The notes under the pieces: model-generated
What the model saw: the letters and a program-made list of their open reading frames with translations, nothing else
What the model was told of the DNA's origin: nothing
Databases searched by the model: none
Shown here: piece by piece, positions 31,037-42,294 of the stretch
Position numbering within the stretch: position 1 is the stretch's first letter
How the letters are laid out: every line of letters starts with the position of its first letter
Source: Bedellia somnulentella
Taxonomy: Eukaryota > Arthropoda > Insecta > Lepidoptera > Bedelliidae
Length of the DNA: 64,000 bases
Assembly (NCBI GenBank): GCA_963576735.1
Contig: OY755190.1
Span: 799,695 to 863,694, forward strand
Direction: 5' to 3'
Made by a program: the position numbers and the translations under genes

Positions 31037-32972
31037 TGAAATGAAATGAAATGAAATGAAATGAAATAGTTTATTTGCATGAAACATGGTAATTAAAAGA
31101 TGTTACAGTATTGTAGGGAACCACATGTCTCGTCAAGTTTCTTGACATACAAATACATAATTTAAAACTAAAATGATTAATAAAAATAATAATAAAACAT
31201 AACTTCATTAAAAACCATCATAAAACTTATTACAAATTATAATATTCCAAACCATTATCTAAATTCAAATCCAAGCCAATTAATTAAGTAAAAATAAAAA
31301 AAGCACTAAGATATGAACATAAATATCAAAATAATAATAAAACATAACTTAATTAAAAACCATTACAAATTATAATATTTCGAACAATCATCTTAATTAG
31401 AATCATAACCAAACAATCAATAAAAAAACAGAAGAAGTATAACAATGTGAGCATAAATGTCAATAAGTAATAATAACAATGAATTAATTATACAATAAAA
31501 TGTCATAAACAAATTTATATTTTTTTTAAATTAAAATAATAAAAAAAATAATAAAAAAATAATAAAAATTTATTCAGTTTTCAAAAGTACATAATATTCG
31601 TCTTAACCTAGTAAGTTATTTAAAGTACAAAATATAACATTTTCCTGTTCCTGAGCTAGGTAATTTACCTGTATTTCAGGCAACAATAAACAAAAAAGGC
31701 TTAAACTATCAGTTTTCATATAATGGTATTGGTAAGTAGTGTATAAATTATTATCAGACTCGATTGTATCTAACTAATTGTATTATTATGATAAAAAAAT
31801 AATAACATCTTATATTAACTTATTATATTAAGCAATTCCTCTGATTCCGTGTATGTAAGATTTAAAAGCCACGATTGAAGTTTTTTCTTGCATTCAAAGT
31901 TGTTTAAGTTATATAATACTAGTAATCTATTAATTTTATTATATAAGTATGGACCTAAAAATATAAAGAATCTATTTGTAATGGAAAATTTTGCACTATA
32001 AGTATTCAAACATACTATATCCTTTCGCCTCCTGTTTAGTGTATCAGGGTTGAAGTGTAAGCTAGCATGCTGCTTTAGAACAGTGAATAGAATAAAGAGC
32101 TGGCGCACAGTTAGCACTTTGCATTGTTTATATAGTTCGGTAGTAGGGAAATAGAAAGGGCGCGCTGTGGCTACTTTAAGTAGCGCTCTTTGAGCTCGTT
32201 CCAGTTTTAACATAGTGGTAATGCCAGCACCTCCCCAAGATTTTATGCAATAAGTCAGTAAGGATTGACCAAGCGCTTGATAGATTTGTTTTATTAAAGC
32301 GTAGTCACATATGTGTCTCAACTTTTTAAATATTACTATAAGTTTTCTAATTCTATTACAGAGTGCATTAATATGGACCTTAAAAGTTAAAGTAACATCG
32401 AGAGTAATTCCAAGATATTTGATGTTAATTGCTTTGGAGATAGTTGAGCATGGGCATGGTGCGCTATCAGTGCAAGTGCGGTGATGTGCATAAAGCGGGG
32501 TGTTAGCGAGTAATGGTGTAGAAGTGTTCCTTGCGAAAATCATATACATAGTTTTATCAGTGTTCAAGGACAGAAAATTATTAAAAAGCCAGTCATTCAC
32601 AATACTAAAGCCAAATTGAGCGAATTTATAAGCTTCGTCTATTGTTTTTGCAGAAAAAAGTAAGGCTGTGTCATCTGCATATGAAACTATGGTGCCGTTA
32701 TTAAGTTGAAGATTACATAGCTCATTAATATAAATCAAAAATAGGCTGGGTCCTAAGATACTACCCTGAGGGACGCCATAGGGGTGGTTTTTTGAAAATG
32801 TGCTATAATTGTCTCCAATTTTTAGGCACTGAAGTCTATTACTAAGATAACTTTCAAATAATTTTAACTGAGTATCCCGAATGCCGATATTTTCTAATTT
32901 TCGCAATAAAATTGGAATTGAAATTGTATCAAAGGCTTTTTTGAGGTCGAGAAAAATCCCTATAACATGCAT
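31037..32972 (-). mobile_element. Jockey-group LINE, 5'-truncated
   Basis: RT frame at 31815-32972 plus a ~780-nt 3' UTR ending in a GAAAT repeat (31037-31067, tail ATTTC on the minus strand). Its 3' UTR has a different hairpin, GTCAAG-TTT-CTTGAC at 31132-31146, at about the position where its relatives carry the AGGY/RCCT hairpin. No clean TSD seen. Confidence 0.83.
31815..32972 (-). CDS. LINE reverse transcriptase, partial open frame
   Basis: 385 residues open from the truncation point to the stop. It begins mid-palm at IGIFLDLKKAFD, then YGVPQGSILGP (65-75), YADD (98-101), NIKYLGITLD, and the C-terminal LLTYCIKSWGG and LERAQRALLKVA. The finger domain and the endonuclease are missing. It is related to the frame at 45538-46971 throughout (YINELCN against YINDLCN, LTYTESEELL against LSYSETEDIL) but clearly a different family. 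No internal stop or frameshift: a young but non-functional copy. Clade within the Jockey/CR1 group not resolved. Confidence 0.88.
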   Translation of the reverse strand: MHVIGIFLDLKKAFDTISIPILLRKLENIGIRDTQLKLFESYLSNRLQCLKIGDNYSTFSKNHPYGVPQGSILGPSLFLIYINELCNLQLNNGTIVSYADDTALLFSAKTIDEAYKFAQFGFSIVNDWLFNNFLSLNTDKTMYMIFARNTSTPLLANTPLYAHHRTCTDSAPCPCSTISKAINIKYLGITLDVTLTFKVHINALCNRIRKLIVIFKKLRHICDYALIKQIYQALGQSLLTYCIKSWGGAGITTMLKLERAQRALLKVATARPFYFPTTELYKQCKVLTVRQLFILFTVLKQHASLHFNPDTLNRRRKDIVCLNTYSAKFSITNRFFIFLGPYLYNKINRLLVLYNLNNFECKKKLQSWLLNLTYTESEELLNIIS

Positions 32973-32975
32973 GCA

Positions 32976-33130
32976 TCATTTGCAAAATAATCATTTAGCT
33001 TGTAAAAACACATTTCGTATAGCCATTTCCTTAATTTTCTATTAAATAAGTTATTTGGTAATGATTTTAAATCTTTTGGCAGATGATTATAAAACTAGGC
33101 CTCCTGCTGTCATTGGTGTCAAATATTATG
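32976..33130 (-). pseudogene. C-terminus of a different LINE ORF2
   Basis: On the minus strand this reads FYNHLPKDLKSLPNNLFNRK, then LRKWLYEMCFYKLNDYF, a common C-terminal ending of insect LINE ORF2 proteins. It ends directly at the truncated start of the LINE at 31037-32972. That makes either an insertion boundary or a chimera. Confidence 0.68.
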
Positions 33131-33264
33131 AATTTGCGTTTGCTGTAAATTGGTTGTCTGCAAACTTGGTTTAAAATCGATAATTTTATGTTATAAATAA
33201 CGCTTAAATTAAGTTAATGAAATTGCTTAATTTTGTGACTTAAATGGTATTATTTTTATCAAAT

Positions 33265-33497
33265 TACTATCTGACCTGACAGAATTCGTACTGTCAAATT
33301 TTCGGTACTCTTAGTTCAATCAGGCATGAATATATTATTGTTACAATTTTTCGGGATAAAAAGTATCCTATTTGATAATCTGGTTTGTTATCTAGCATTC
33401 TGCCAAATTTCATTTATATACATTATGTACTTGAGGAGCCTTTTCGTCTCAAACACACAAACATCAAAACTTTCACATTAATAATATTAATAGGATA
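33265..33497 (+). repeat. dispersed repeat, second copy of 7262-7530
   Basis: CTGACCTGACAGAATTCGTA opens it. TTTTTCGGGATAAAAAGTAT, TTGAGGAGCCTTTTCG and CAAAACTTTCACATT follow in the same order as at 7262. It ends near TAATAGGAT. Confidence 0.68.
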
Positions 33498-33519
33498 ATT
33501 GCGTTTATAATTATAAAAG

Positions 33520-33574
33520 AAAGGTAGTATTCGATGGTTCTCCAGTAGCATCGCCCAAAAACCTACACGGCAAA
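33520..33574 (-). repeat. SINE-A (A3) remnant with internal deletion
   Basis: GTAGTATTCGATGGTTCTCC and GCATCGCCCAAAAACC are joined straight to CTACACGGC at the head. Confidence 0.65.
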
Positions 33575-33605
33575 TAATTTTTAAATAATTATGTTTTGAA
33601 TATTT

Positions 33606-33848
33606 TGCCGTGTAGTGTCGGCTTAGAATAGCACTACCCCGTTTCTACCGATGGGTGTACGTAAGATGCTACTAACGGTATTGGGGCTTTTAAGGGATTT
33701 TTGGGCGATGCGGTTGGAGACCTATCACCAACAACCTTTTCTTTTACCATCTTTTCCTCACTCATATTTCCAAAAGTGGTTGTGGAATTTCTAATTCCTT
33801 AGCTCTGGCTACCCCTTCTAGGGATTTATAGCCGTGAGTATATGTTAT
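33606..33848 (+). repeat. SINE-A (A1), full length
   Basis: Head TTTTGCCGTGTAGTGTCGG. The tail is short and mixed (ATATGTTATGTTT), closer to the SINE-B tail unit. Confidence 0.88.
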
Positions 33849-34140
33849 GTTTAGTTTATCTTTTGAATATATCGTTTCTTCACATGATCTCTATATATAT
33901 CCGATCTGAATCACACGTACAATTGCAATCGTAAATACATTGGAACGGGATTTAATGGTGATTGCGATCATGTTAATTTGGCGCAATTGTTCTTCTGGTA
34001 GCTTTATATTGCTCTTAATTAGCTCTGTTTTCTGAATTTTGTAGTTTTTCATTGGTTTTAGTATATTAGGTTTGAAAAATAAGTACCAATGCTGTTTATA
34101 ATTCTTCGTATCAGAAGTAAGATACACATTGAAAAATTAC

Positions 34141-34327
34141 ATACATACTATACTCACGGCTATAAATCCCTAGAAAGGGTAGCCAGAGCTAAGGAATTAA
34201 AAATTCCTCAGCCACATTTGGAAAATTGAGTGGGTAAAGGATGGTAAAGTAAAGGTTGTTGGTGATGGGTCTCCAGCCGCATCTCCCAAAAATCCCTTAA
34301 AAACCCCAATACCGTTAGTCGCCTCTA
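34141..34327 (-). repeat. SINE-A (A1), 5'-truncated
   Basis: The tail and 3' module are intact. The copy stops at GTTAGTCGCCTC, about 60 nt short of the head. Confidence 0.86.
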
Positions 34328-34734
34328 AAATTGGGTGTAACATTTGCTTTTATGAACGTTAAGTTATAAATGTCATTTTGTAAAGTCATACTTATGTTTT
34401 TAAGTTTAGTTATTTATTTCTTACACATTTATTTCTTATACAAAATTTAGAGTTTTCCTAATTAGCTGGGGTTTTATTTAAATTTAAATCTATTTGAATT
34501 TAGATTATATATCCTTTTTACCTATTAATAATATTTATTTTTGTTTATATTTCTGAGGGGATGTGCAGCAAGATTTATTTTCAATTTTATGTACTATTCA
34601 ATACAAGAAGGAAATCTTTTGTACTGTCATAGTAGCTCAGAATAACACTAGTTTGACTAGAAAACGAGATCGGTCAAAACTGGGTGAAATATTTATTTAA
34701 TATATATTTTTGTCGTATTTATTCGCATACCGTG

Positions 34735-35010
34735 AATCTTAAAGGGTAGTCACCACAAATTAAGCATTCCTCGTGACACTTGAATGCGTAATATGATTAG
34801 TAGATAGAAACACCCGCCTGGGAAATTTAGAGGTGCCGGTTCGAGTCCCGGGAGGAATGGGTTTCGTAGTATTCTCTACTCGTAATGCGACGATAACGCT
34901 GAATGGGTAGTGGGGAGTGTGTGGATGTGGTATTTAGCCGTTTTATTGTTGGCTACCGGTATCGGCTCGATTCATACTAAGGATAGCGTATATGTTGACT
35001 AAGGGCACTA
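34735..35010 (+). repeat. tRNA-headed SINE-like element
   Basis: A perfect B box (GGTTCGAGTCC) lies near 34838 with a weak A box upstream. The downstream body is unrelated to SINE-A, B, C or D. Boundaries are not fixed by a TSD. Confidence 0.45.
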
Positions 35011-35020
35011 ATTTGTGAAT

Positions 35021-35662
35021 TGATGTGTTGAAAAACATAGCATTAAACGTATTCGTATTAATTGTTTTTTCTTTCACAATGTTTGTTAATAAACGTATTT
35101 ATATTGACTTTAGTGATAGTAAGATTGTAAATTTCCTGATCTACCAAAATCATAATGATATTATCTTAGACAGTCAAAAAAATTGCCTCCTCCAGAAATC
35201 GTACAGCACAATTTTGAAAATCTGTTTACTGAGTGGGTCTCAGAGTTTGTGCCCGGAGTGCCCTTAAGTGGCAAGTTCCAGATGGATTTTTGTTGTATCC
35301 ACGTGCCCTTAATTATTATTATTGGTTGACTTTAATATCTGTGCCACTTCTAACTATGCGGCATTAGCAACTTTGTCTCTGTGCCCCACGGGGCACAACC
35401 GCTACAAATGATTTCAACAAGTAATGAGTGCTGAGTGGAACCCAGAAACTTTGTCATGTGTCGCTATTTATATTTACGTGGGAAATGGTCATGTTATTTT
35501 AGTAACAAGTTTTAATTTTTATTAGTTTTTACGTTAAATATTAAAATAAAGGGTAAAATTGAAGCAAATTGTTGATATATAAATATTTGAAGTAAGAAAT
35601 ATATTTTTAATAATTATAAATTTTTATATTTGATTTTAATAATTTTTATAATTATATTATTT
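35021..35662. other. spacer, no feature
   Basis: The 80-residue frame at 35025 has no domain. A GTGCCCC/GGGGCAC near-palindrome occurs near 35381 without a known role. Confidence 0.45.
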
Positions 35663-35903
35663 GCTGTCTAGTGTCGGCTTAGAATAGCACTACCCCTTTT
35701 CTTCCGATGGGTGTACGTAAGAGGCGACTAACGGTATTGGGGCTTTTTAAGGGATTTTTGGGCGATGCCCATCACCAACAACCTTTATTTTACCATCTTT
35801 TCCTCACGCAACTTCCAAAAGTGGCTGAGGAAATTCTAATTCGTTAGCTCTGGCTACCCTTTTTAGGGATTTATAGCCGTGATTATATGTATGGTTGTAT
35901 GTT
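35663..35903 (+). repeat. SINE-A (A1) with a small deletion
   Basis: The B-box-like GGTTGGAGACC is deleted (GGCGATGCCCATCACC). A copy like this could not use that box for transcription. Confidence 0.86.
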
Positions 35904-36321
35904 TTTAATAATAAAACAGAGCTTTTTCAAATATGGTGTATGTAACTGATTGTTCTCTGATGTATCATTAAGAAATTGCTTTGTTTGTTTCTTTTTTATT
36001 TTGATTTATGTAATGATAACACATACCTCTCAAGCCTACCTTGACCAGGGTTATTAAGCCATATTCCACGACATAGGCCTTGTATAGGTTCGCCACCTTT
36101 TTAGACTACGTTCGCTTAAATTTTGCTATGTTAGATAGTGAACGGTGCTGATTAAGAACACCCTGGACCCTTAAACACCTCGTACGACATTCATGAGAAG
36201 AAATAGGGCATGCTTGTTTAATATCAAGGCAAGGTAGGTAAAAGGAGGTTCTTGTGACAAAGAAGTGTGAAATAAAATTGGACTAGTGGGAGGCAACCCC
36301 TATTAAGAATTTTATACATTA

Positions 36322-36577
36322 AAAGTGTGGTGTGAAAAATGATATTGTAAGAAAGATAGAAAAAAGAAGAGGAAGACCACGGAGAACACACTTGGACCAA
36401 ATTGAGAGTGTGCTCAAAAAGGCTGGCGTCCGAAGTATGAAGAATAAAAGAGCATGCATGAAAAGATTGATGGATGTAAACGAAGCTAGAGGGGTTTGTC
36501 AGTATCGTACGAAGTGGCGATCAATAGTCTCTGCCTACCCCAACGGGAACTAATGGCGTGAGTATATGTATGTATGT
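36322..36577 (+). mobile_element. RTE 3' end with internal deletion
   Basis: DIVRKIEK is joined directly to RRGRPRRTHLDQI, so the RWFGHIERMDD block is missing. The 3' module and TATG tail are intact. Confidence 0.88.
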
Positions 36578-36994
36578 AACATTGTTTCTGGACTAATATT
36601 TCACTTACCCAGTATATCTTTCCTCTCTTCTGACTCACTGAAAAGCCCTAACAATTCAAAGACCCCATCGTGATTATGACACCTCCGAGCCTAACAACTT
36701 CAACCAATAAAAATTGATTACAACAGTGTGATTCCCAAAACAATTGGCGCAAGGCAGCTATTCTCAAAACTCCACGACTTAGGAGCGTCGAGATCAAACG
36801 TCAAACATTCGAACGCCTCTCAGGATTAGAACGATTTGAATAATTTTTACATTTAAAATCATTCGCTGAGACGACAATATCCAAAGGGTAACCTTTCATT
36901 CTTAAGATAAGAGTAAAATATCTTTAAATAAAGTTAAATATGATTCTTTCAATTATATATTTTATGAATACTTCATAATTATAAGCATAATAAT

Positions 36995-37224
36995 AAGCAT
37001 AAACGTTCACGCCGCATATCCCCGAAGGGGTTGGCAGAGGTAGTAATACTTCTGAACATCACGTGACTTTGTCATCTGGTGTTCAGAGTACCCACGTTTT
37101 GCATGGACAGTGTACTCACGTGATAGGGGGCAGGCCTATCGCCGTTTTGTACGAATACACTGTCACATGACTAAGTACAACTCAGCCATGTGGGTTTCCT
37201 CACGATGTTTTCCCTCACCGTTAA
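36995..37224 (-). repeat. SINE-B, headless
   Basis: From ATAAACGTTCACGCCG through the 3' module and hairpins to CTCACCGTTAA. The tRNA-like head is absent. Confidence 0.88.
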
Positions 37225-37227
37225 TAT

Positions 37228-37300
37228 GCCATGATCTAGTGGTATATAACGGAAGTCGCGGGTTCAAGCCTCGATGAGGGCAAACATCCATGTGGAGAAT
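37228..37300 (+). repeat. tRNA-like SINE head fragment
   Basis: CATGATCTAGTGGTATA followed by GCGGGTTCAAGCC has A- and B-box form and differs from the SINE-B head. It starts where the headless SINE-B ends. Confidence 0.45.
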
Positions 37301-37356
37301 TTTGTTTAAATTCATCCAAACATCTGATAAAAATTGGAAAGAGATAGGTTAAATTA

Positions 37357-37595
37357 CATTCATACATATACTAACGGCTATAAATCCCTAAAAGAGGTAG
37401 CCACAGCTGAGAAATCAGAAATTCCTCAGCCACTTTTGAAAGTTGAATGGGGAAAAGATGGTAGAATAAAGGTTGTTGGTGATGGATCTCCAACCGCATC
37501 GCCCAAAAAGCCCCAATAGCGTTAGTCGCCTCTTACATACACCCACCAGTAGAAATGGGGTAGTGCTATTCTAAGCCGACACTACACAGCTAAAA
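37357..37595 (-). repeat. SINE-A (A1), 11-bp TSD
   Basis: AGGTTAAATTA at 37346-37356 and 37596-37606. About 15 nt around GGGATTTTTGG are missing. Confidence 0.94.
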
Positions 37596-37624
37596 AGGTT
37601 AAATTAAATTACTGTTAAATTAAA

Positions 37625-37676
37625 TAAAATTATTATTGCTGTTTGTGTGCCGAATGAATAAATAAATAAATTGAAA
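37625..37676 (+). mobile_element. LINE 3' terminus with AAAT tail
   Basis: CTGTTTGTGTGCCGAATG followed by AATAAATAAATAAA is the same terminus as the minus copy at 9886. Confidence 0.55.
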
Positions 37677-37712
37677 ATTTATCATATTATCGAATCGTAT
37701 AAAAATATAAGT

Positions 37713-37924
37713 GTACATACATACATATACACACGGCTATTAATCCCTAAAAGTGGTAGCCAGAGCTGAGGAATATGGTTTTTCTTAGCTACTTTTTAAA
37801 GTTGTGTTCTCCAACCGCATTGCCTTTAAAGTGACTTAAAAGCCCTAATACCCTTATCTACCTTTTATGAACAATCACGAAAAGAAATAGGATAATGCTA
37901 TTTTAAAACGACAATATATAGCAA
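37713..37924 (-). repeat. SINE-A, decayed
   Basis: The tail and CACACGGCTATTAATCCC are clear. A block between AAGTTGTG and TTCTCCAACC is deleted. Confidence 0.72.
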
Positions 37925-38142
37925 AACATATGTAGATGTCAAATTGAAATTTAACTTATAAATGATATGAATAAAACTACAAGAATAAAGGAACTATGCA
38001 CATGTAAATCAAATAAACTTAAAAACAATGAAATGTTTTTTTAAATTATGAATTAAACTAAAATTCAATATACCTAAATATTCCCGAAGTAATGAGAAAA
38101 CCAAATGGTGTGTCAATTAAAAGAAAAGAATATCAAAAATAA

Positions 38143-38305
38143 ACAAACATTCACGACGTTTATCCCCGAAGGGGTTGGCAGAGATACCAATACTTCTGAA
38201 CATCAAGTGACAGCGCCGCTTTGTGTCCAGCCAGAGTTGTTAGACAGTGTACTCACGTGATAGGGGCAGGCCTATCGCCGTTTTGTACGTATACACTGTC
38301 ACATG
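38143..38305 (-). repeat. SINE-B (GGCGCT subfamily), truncated
   Basis: CCCCGAAGGGGTTGGCAGAG, then CAGCGCCGCTTTGTGTCC. It ends at CTGTCACATGA. Confidence 0.85.
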
Positions 38306-38345
38306 ATCATCAGCCTATAGACGTCCACTGCTGGAAATAGGCCTC
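38306..38345. mobile_element. LINE remnant
   Basis: AGACGTCCACTGCTGG and TAGGCCTC form a signature seen in many lepidopteran LINE ends. It is too short to classify. Confidence 0.45.
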
Positions 38346-38370
38346 TGAACCACCAATTTGTACTGTACAT

Positions 38371-38622
38371 AGGCATCATTGCGGTTTAGTGCCACCTTAG
38401 AATATCACTACCCCTTTTCATCCTATGCATCACACATCACTACCCACGGGTGTTGTAAGAGGCGACTAAGGAGGACTATGGAGCCATTTAAGTGGTTTTT
38501 GGGCTATGTGGTTGGAGACCCATCAACAACGATGCTTTATTTCTACCATCTTCTACCCTATCAACATCTCAATGTAAAATTTTTGGGATTTATAGCCGTA
38601 AGAATATGTATGTATGTATGTA
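38371..38622 (+). repeat. SINE-A (A3)
   Basis: CTACCCACGGGTGTTG and CAACGATGCTTTATTTCTAC are A3 markers. A duplicated ATCACTACCC occurs in the 5' part, and part of the 3' module is lost. Confidence 0.8.
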
Positions 38623-39938
38623 TATCATATAAGTTTACATTTTTTTAGGGCTGTTTTTAACGAAACATTTGAATAAACCAAACTTATCTAACCAAAAACT
38701 GAAATGCAAGAGAAGGCAAGATTGAAACAATATCTCTGTGTTATCAGTTCAACAGAAAAGAAGATTTTGCTTATAATTAGTTTTAATGAAATTCATGTCA
38801 ATCAACCTTCTTTCGTTTATTTAGTGCAATTTTCCGTGAAAATTTTCAAAGAAGAAATCTTTTGTTGACCCAAGTGACGAATACAAAGAAACAATAACAC
38901 TAACAGAAGTGACATATTGTTATTGTAGGTTTGTGTTATTGAGATTTTTATTTATATAATCCTAGGAATAGTTAGACGATTTCAATAGCTAATAGTAGGC
39001 TAATTATAGTACCTAAGTGCAGATTGTAATAAATTGCCAATGCCAAATTAAAAAAAACAGTATAAGATGCACTTTGACGTCAGACAGTAATCAAACCAGG
39101 AGGCACAATTTAAAATTATAACCAGGCCAGTTTGGTGGACTCAAACCAAATCTACATAAATTAACACCCAATTTTAATTACTTATTCACTAAAATGTTGT
39201 GTGTGGCTTATACGATACCAAATATAAATTTTATAAATAGATTTAGTTAGAAAGAAGGAAAAGTTCTACAAGAATAGAAAATAATTAAATGTTTGTGCTC
39301 ACATGATTTGTATGTATAATGTAAATTTAAACAAGTAGATGTCACATCTGCGCTTGTAGAATCTCGGGCCCTGAAGTGAAATTAACTTTTTTTCTTTTTT
39401 GTTTATCGGCAACCATCTTTTAACCCTTTCTCGTTTCAACCAGTCTCATTGTATTGGTGTTGGTGGCGAAATTGTCAAAGATCCCGGAAATGAATGGAAG
39501 CGGGTAGATTGAATTTTTATCATGATGCTAGGGGGAAATCATTTCATGGCAAATTAACGGAACTCCTTTGTTTTCTTCTCAATTTTTTAGAACGCTGATT
39601 AAAAAAAGGTTTTGTATTTGAATGCGTAATTACCGAATCGCAGTTTGTTTAACTAATATATACTTTTTATTTGTTTATTTTAATTAAAACTTGGAGGAGA
39701 TTACGGTCCTTCGTTTGTGAACTCCTCAAGATGCTTTGAACCTTCTCAATAGATTTTTTTGAAATGGAAAAGTGAGGCTGTATGGACTGGAGAAGTCTTT
39801 TGCAAAGGATAACCCATAGTTGCATGTTATGTTGATCTGATAATTTACACATATTTAGGATTATTTCGACAAAAACCCTCCCTCTTCCTCGTAATTGCAC
39901 TCTTCCAACAAAAAATGGGTACCCATAAAATAAAGTTA
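38623..39938. other. spacer, no feature
   Basis: The longest stretch here without recognisable repeats. The 77-residue minus frame at 39667-39900 has no domain I recognise and no supporting context. Confidence 0.45.
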
Positions 39939-39985
39939 CAACAATGTCACGTGATGTCCAGAAATATTAGTATCTCTGCCACACA
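39939..39985 (+). repeat. SINE-B fragment
   Basis: AATGTCACGTGATGTCCAG and ATTAGTATCTCTGCCA come from the hairpin-3 to 3'-module segment. Confidence 0.5.
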
Positions 39986-40287
39986 GTAAGATAATTTCAG
40001 TTTGAACTCTAAGTTAAGTTCAGTACGTATAAAATAAATCAAACCAAAACTAAATGAAAGCAAGTATAAAAGGATGCAAAACTAAGTTACAGACGACAGA
40101 GGGTGGGGGTGGAGGGTGCAAGGGTAGCCCCGTCCGATGTATAAAAGCTATAATTTTAATTATTCACATTTTCATATCAAAATACGCGGCTTCCACCGTT
40201 CTTGGTCTAGGCTTTAATGTGGCCGTTGAATTTCTACTGCAAATTCAATTTTATAGGGAAGTACTTCTATTGGCTCAATTGAATAAG

Positions 40288-40402
40288 AGCCGAATCTCAC
40301 TACCCATTTCTACCTACGGGTGTCGTTAGAGGCAACTAACGGTATGGGACTCTGGCTACCTCTTTTTGGGATTTACGGTCGTGAGTATATATTTGTATGT
40401 TT
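40288..40402 (+). repeat. SINE-A (A3), internally deleted
   Basis: The 5' third (CTACCTACGGGTGTCG) is joined to the 3' module (CTCTGGCTACC). The tail is degenerate. Confidence 0.72.
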
Positions 40403-40552
40403 TAGAGGCTCAGCAATAAAAATTTTTACGCGCATTTGGCGCGACTGGCGATTAAGCGTCGTAGTGTTCAAAGGTCCTAAATTGTTGGATAAACCGTTTG
40501 CAAGGAATAAAAGGCATGATGTTTGTTCACACCTCTTAAGCTTTAAGTATAA

Positions 40553-40699
40553 GGTTGTGTAGTGTAGGCCCATAACCGATAACAACCTTTATTTTAAAAT
40601 ATTTTCTTCACATAACTTCAAAACTGGCTGAAGAATTTCATATTTTGAAGTTTTGGCTACCCCTCAAGCGTTCTTAAGCCGTGAGTATCTGTATGTATT
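40553..40699 (+). repeat. SINE-A, internally deleted
   Basis: GTTGTGTAGTGTAGGCCC jumps to ATAACAACCTTTATTTT, then the 3' module with AAGCCGTGAGTAT. Confidence 0.68.
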
Positions 40700-40827
40700 G
40701 AATCGCTAACTATTGTTTACGATATCGAACATTAAAAAAATACCTACCAGACATTTTCGCTTATGACGTTTGCTCTAAATACAAAGATATATTTATAGCA
40801 AAAGTAACAGCTACTGGAACACTAGAA

Positions 40828-40950
40828 ATGATTTTTGGGCGATGCTTTTTATTATTATTTGCTTTTCACTCAAAAAGTGGCTGAATAGAAGTTGATTGCG
40901 AAGCAGGGCCTATCCCTTATACTATTACAGCCATTAATGTAGGTAGGTAA
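40828..40950 (+). repeat. SINE-A, very old
   Basis: GATTTTTGGGCGATGC and CTCAAAAAGTGGCTGA remain. The 3' module is barely visible. Confidence 0.5.
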
Positions 40951-40979
40951 GTTAGTTAAGAAAACAAAAATGAATAGCA

Positions 40980-41376
40980 AATATAATTATCATATAATTT
41001 ATACAATCACTTTCACATACATACACTCACATTCGCATGTACACACTCACACATCAAATTACACATTACACACACCACACACATTATCATTCAAGTATCA
41101 TCAATTATCATTATTATTATATTAAATTATATTATTTTCTCAATTGCTTAGCATTTTTACAGCATATATATATTCTTTTTCTGTTGTTATTCATTTTGTC
41201 TTTAGATAGTTTAGTTGATTTATTTTTTCTTTTGAATTAACAGTGTGTGTATCTTGTTTTAACTTGTGATCATCTGTTATTGGCCTTATTTACTGTACTG
41301 TTTCAACTTACTATATAATATGTAATGCTTTTGATGATCCTTGTATAATAAATAAATAAAGTAAATAAATAAATAA
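40980..41376 (+). mobile_element. LINE 3' UTR with CA-rich stretch and AAAT tail
   Basis: A CA-rich run (41020-41085) precedes an AT-rich body and ends in an AATAAATAAATAAAG tail. It mirrors the sense strand of the 45.5-kb LINE's 3' UTR, where a comparable CA-rich run follows the stop. Confidence 0.55.
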
Positions 41377-41545
41377 TTTTTCTTTATAATAAAATAGGAG
41401 TAGCCCGAGCTGCGTTCAGTTCGAAGCGAGGAAGACGAATTTTCTAAAATTATTGATGCAAATGTCAGCGACGAAGCGGCTACACTCCACGCTAATCCGA
41501 ACTATGTATTTGGACTCATTTTGTTTTCTCTAATATTTTTATTTA

Positions 41546-41793
41546 TACATACATACATACATATACTCACGGCTGTAATTCCCTAGGAGTAGCCAGAGCC
41601 AAGGAATTATAAATTCCTCAGCCACTTTTGGAAGTTGCGTGGGGAAAAGATGGTGAAATAAAGGTTTTTGGTGATGAGTCTCCAACCGCATCGCCCGAAA
41701 ATCCCTCGAAAACCCCAATACCGTTAATCGCCTCTTACGATCACCCACGGGTAGAAATGGGGTAGTGTTATTCTAAGCCGACACTACACGGCA
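41546..41793 (-). repeat. SINE-A (A1/A2 mosaic)
   Basis: Mostly A1, but the 5' part carries the A2 CGATCACCCACGGG block. It lies head-to-head with the next copy, 19 nt apart. Confidence 0.87.
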
Positions 41794-41812
41794 ATATTTA
41801 TAAATATTGATT

Positions 41813-42048
41813 TGCCATGTAGTAAGGACTTAGAATGTCACTAACCCTTTCTTCCCACGGGTGTCCTAAGAGGCAACTAAGGGTATTTTTTTAAGTGTTT
41901 TCAGGGGGATGCGGTTGGAGATCCATGTATTACCAACGATACTTTATTTCTACCATCTCGTCCCCTATCAACTTCCAAATGTGTCTGAGGAGTTTCTAGC
42001 TCATAAGTTCTGGCTACCCCTTTTCGGGATTTATGGAAATATATGTAT
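41813..42048 (+). repeat. SINE-A (A3)
   Basis: TTGCCATGTAGTAAGGACTT starts it, with A3 markers AACGATACTTTATTTC and TCGTCCCCTATC. The GCCGTGAG motif is lost. Confidence 0.82.
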
Positions 42049-42294
42049 AGAGCATTATACTATAAAAAAATATTCTGATGAACATAAAACAAGTCTAATT
42101 TAAATTAAGGAAATGGTGCTAATATTACCTACGCTTGAAGCAACTGAATAAAAAAAGATGAAACCAATCTGGTTAAAAGTGTTTTTCGTGATGACCTAAG
42201 CAACTAACCAAAGTGCAACAATTACTCACACTATCCGAAACCTTCTTATCGTCTCAAATACAAAACAAGAAAAAAATACATGCAGTATCAGTTT

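Noticed and set aside
39667..39900. 77-residue minus frame with charged C-terminus
   Set aside because: No domain recognised and nothing around it suggests a gene.
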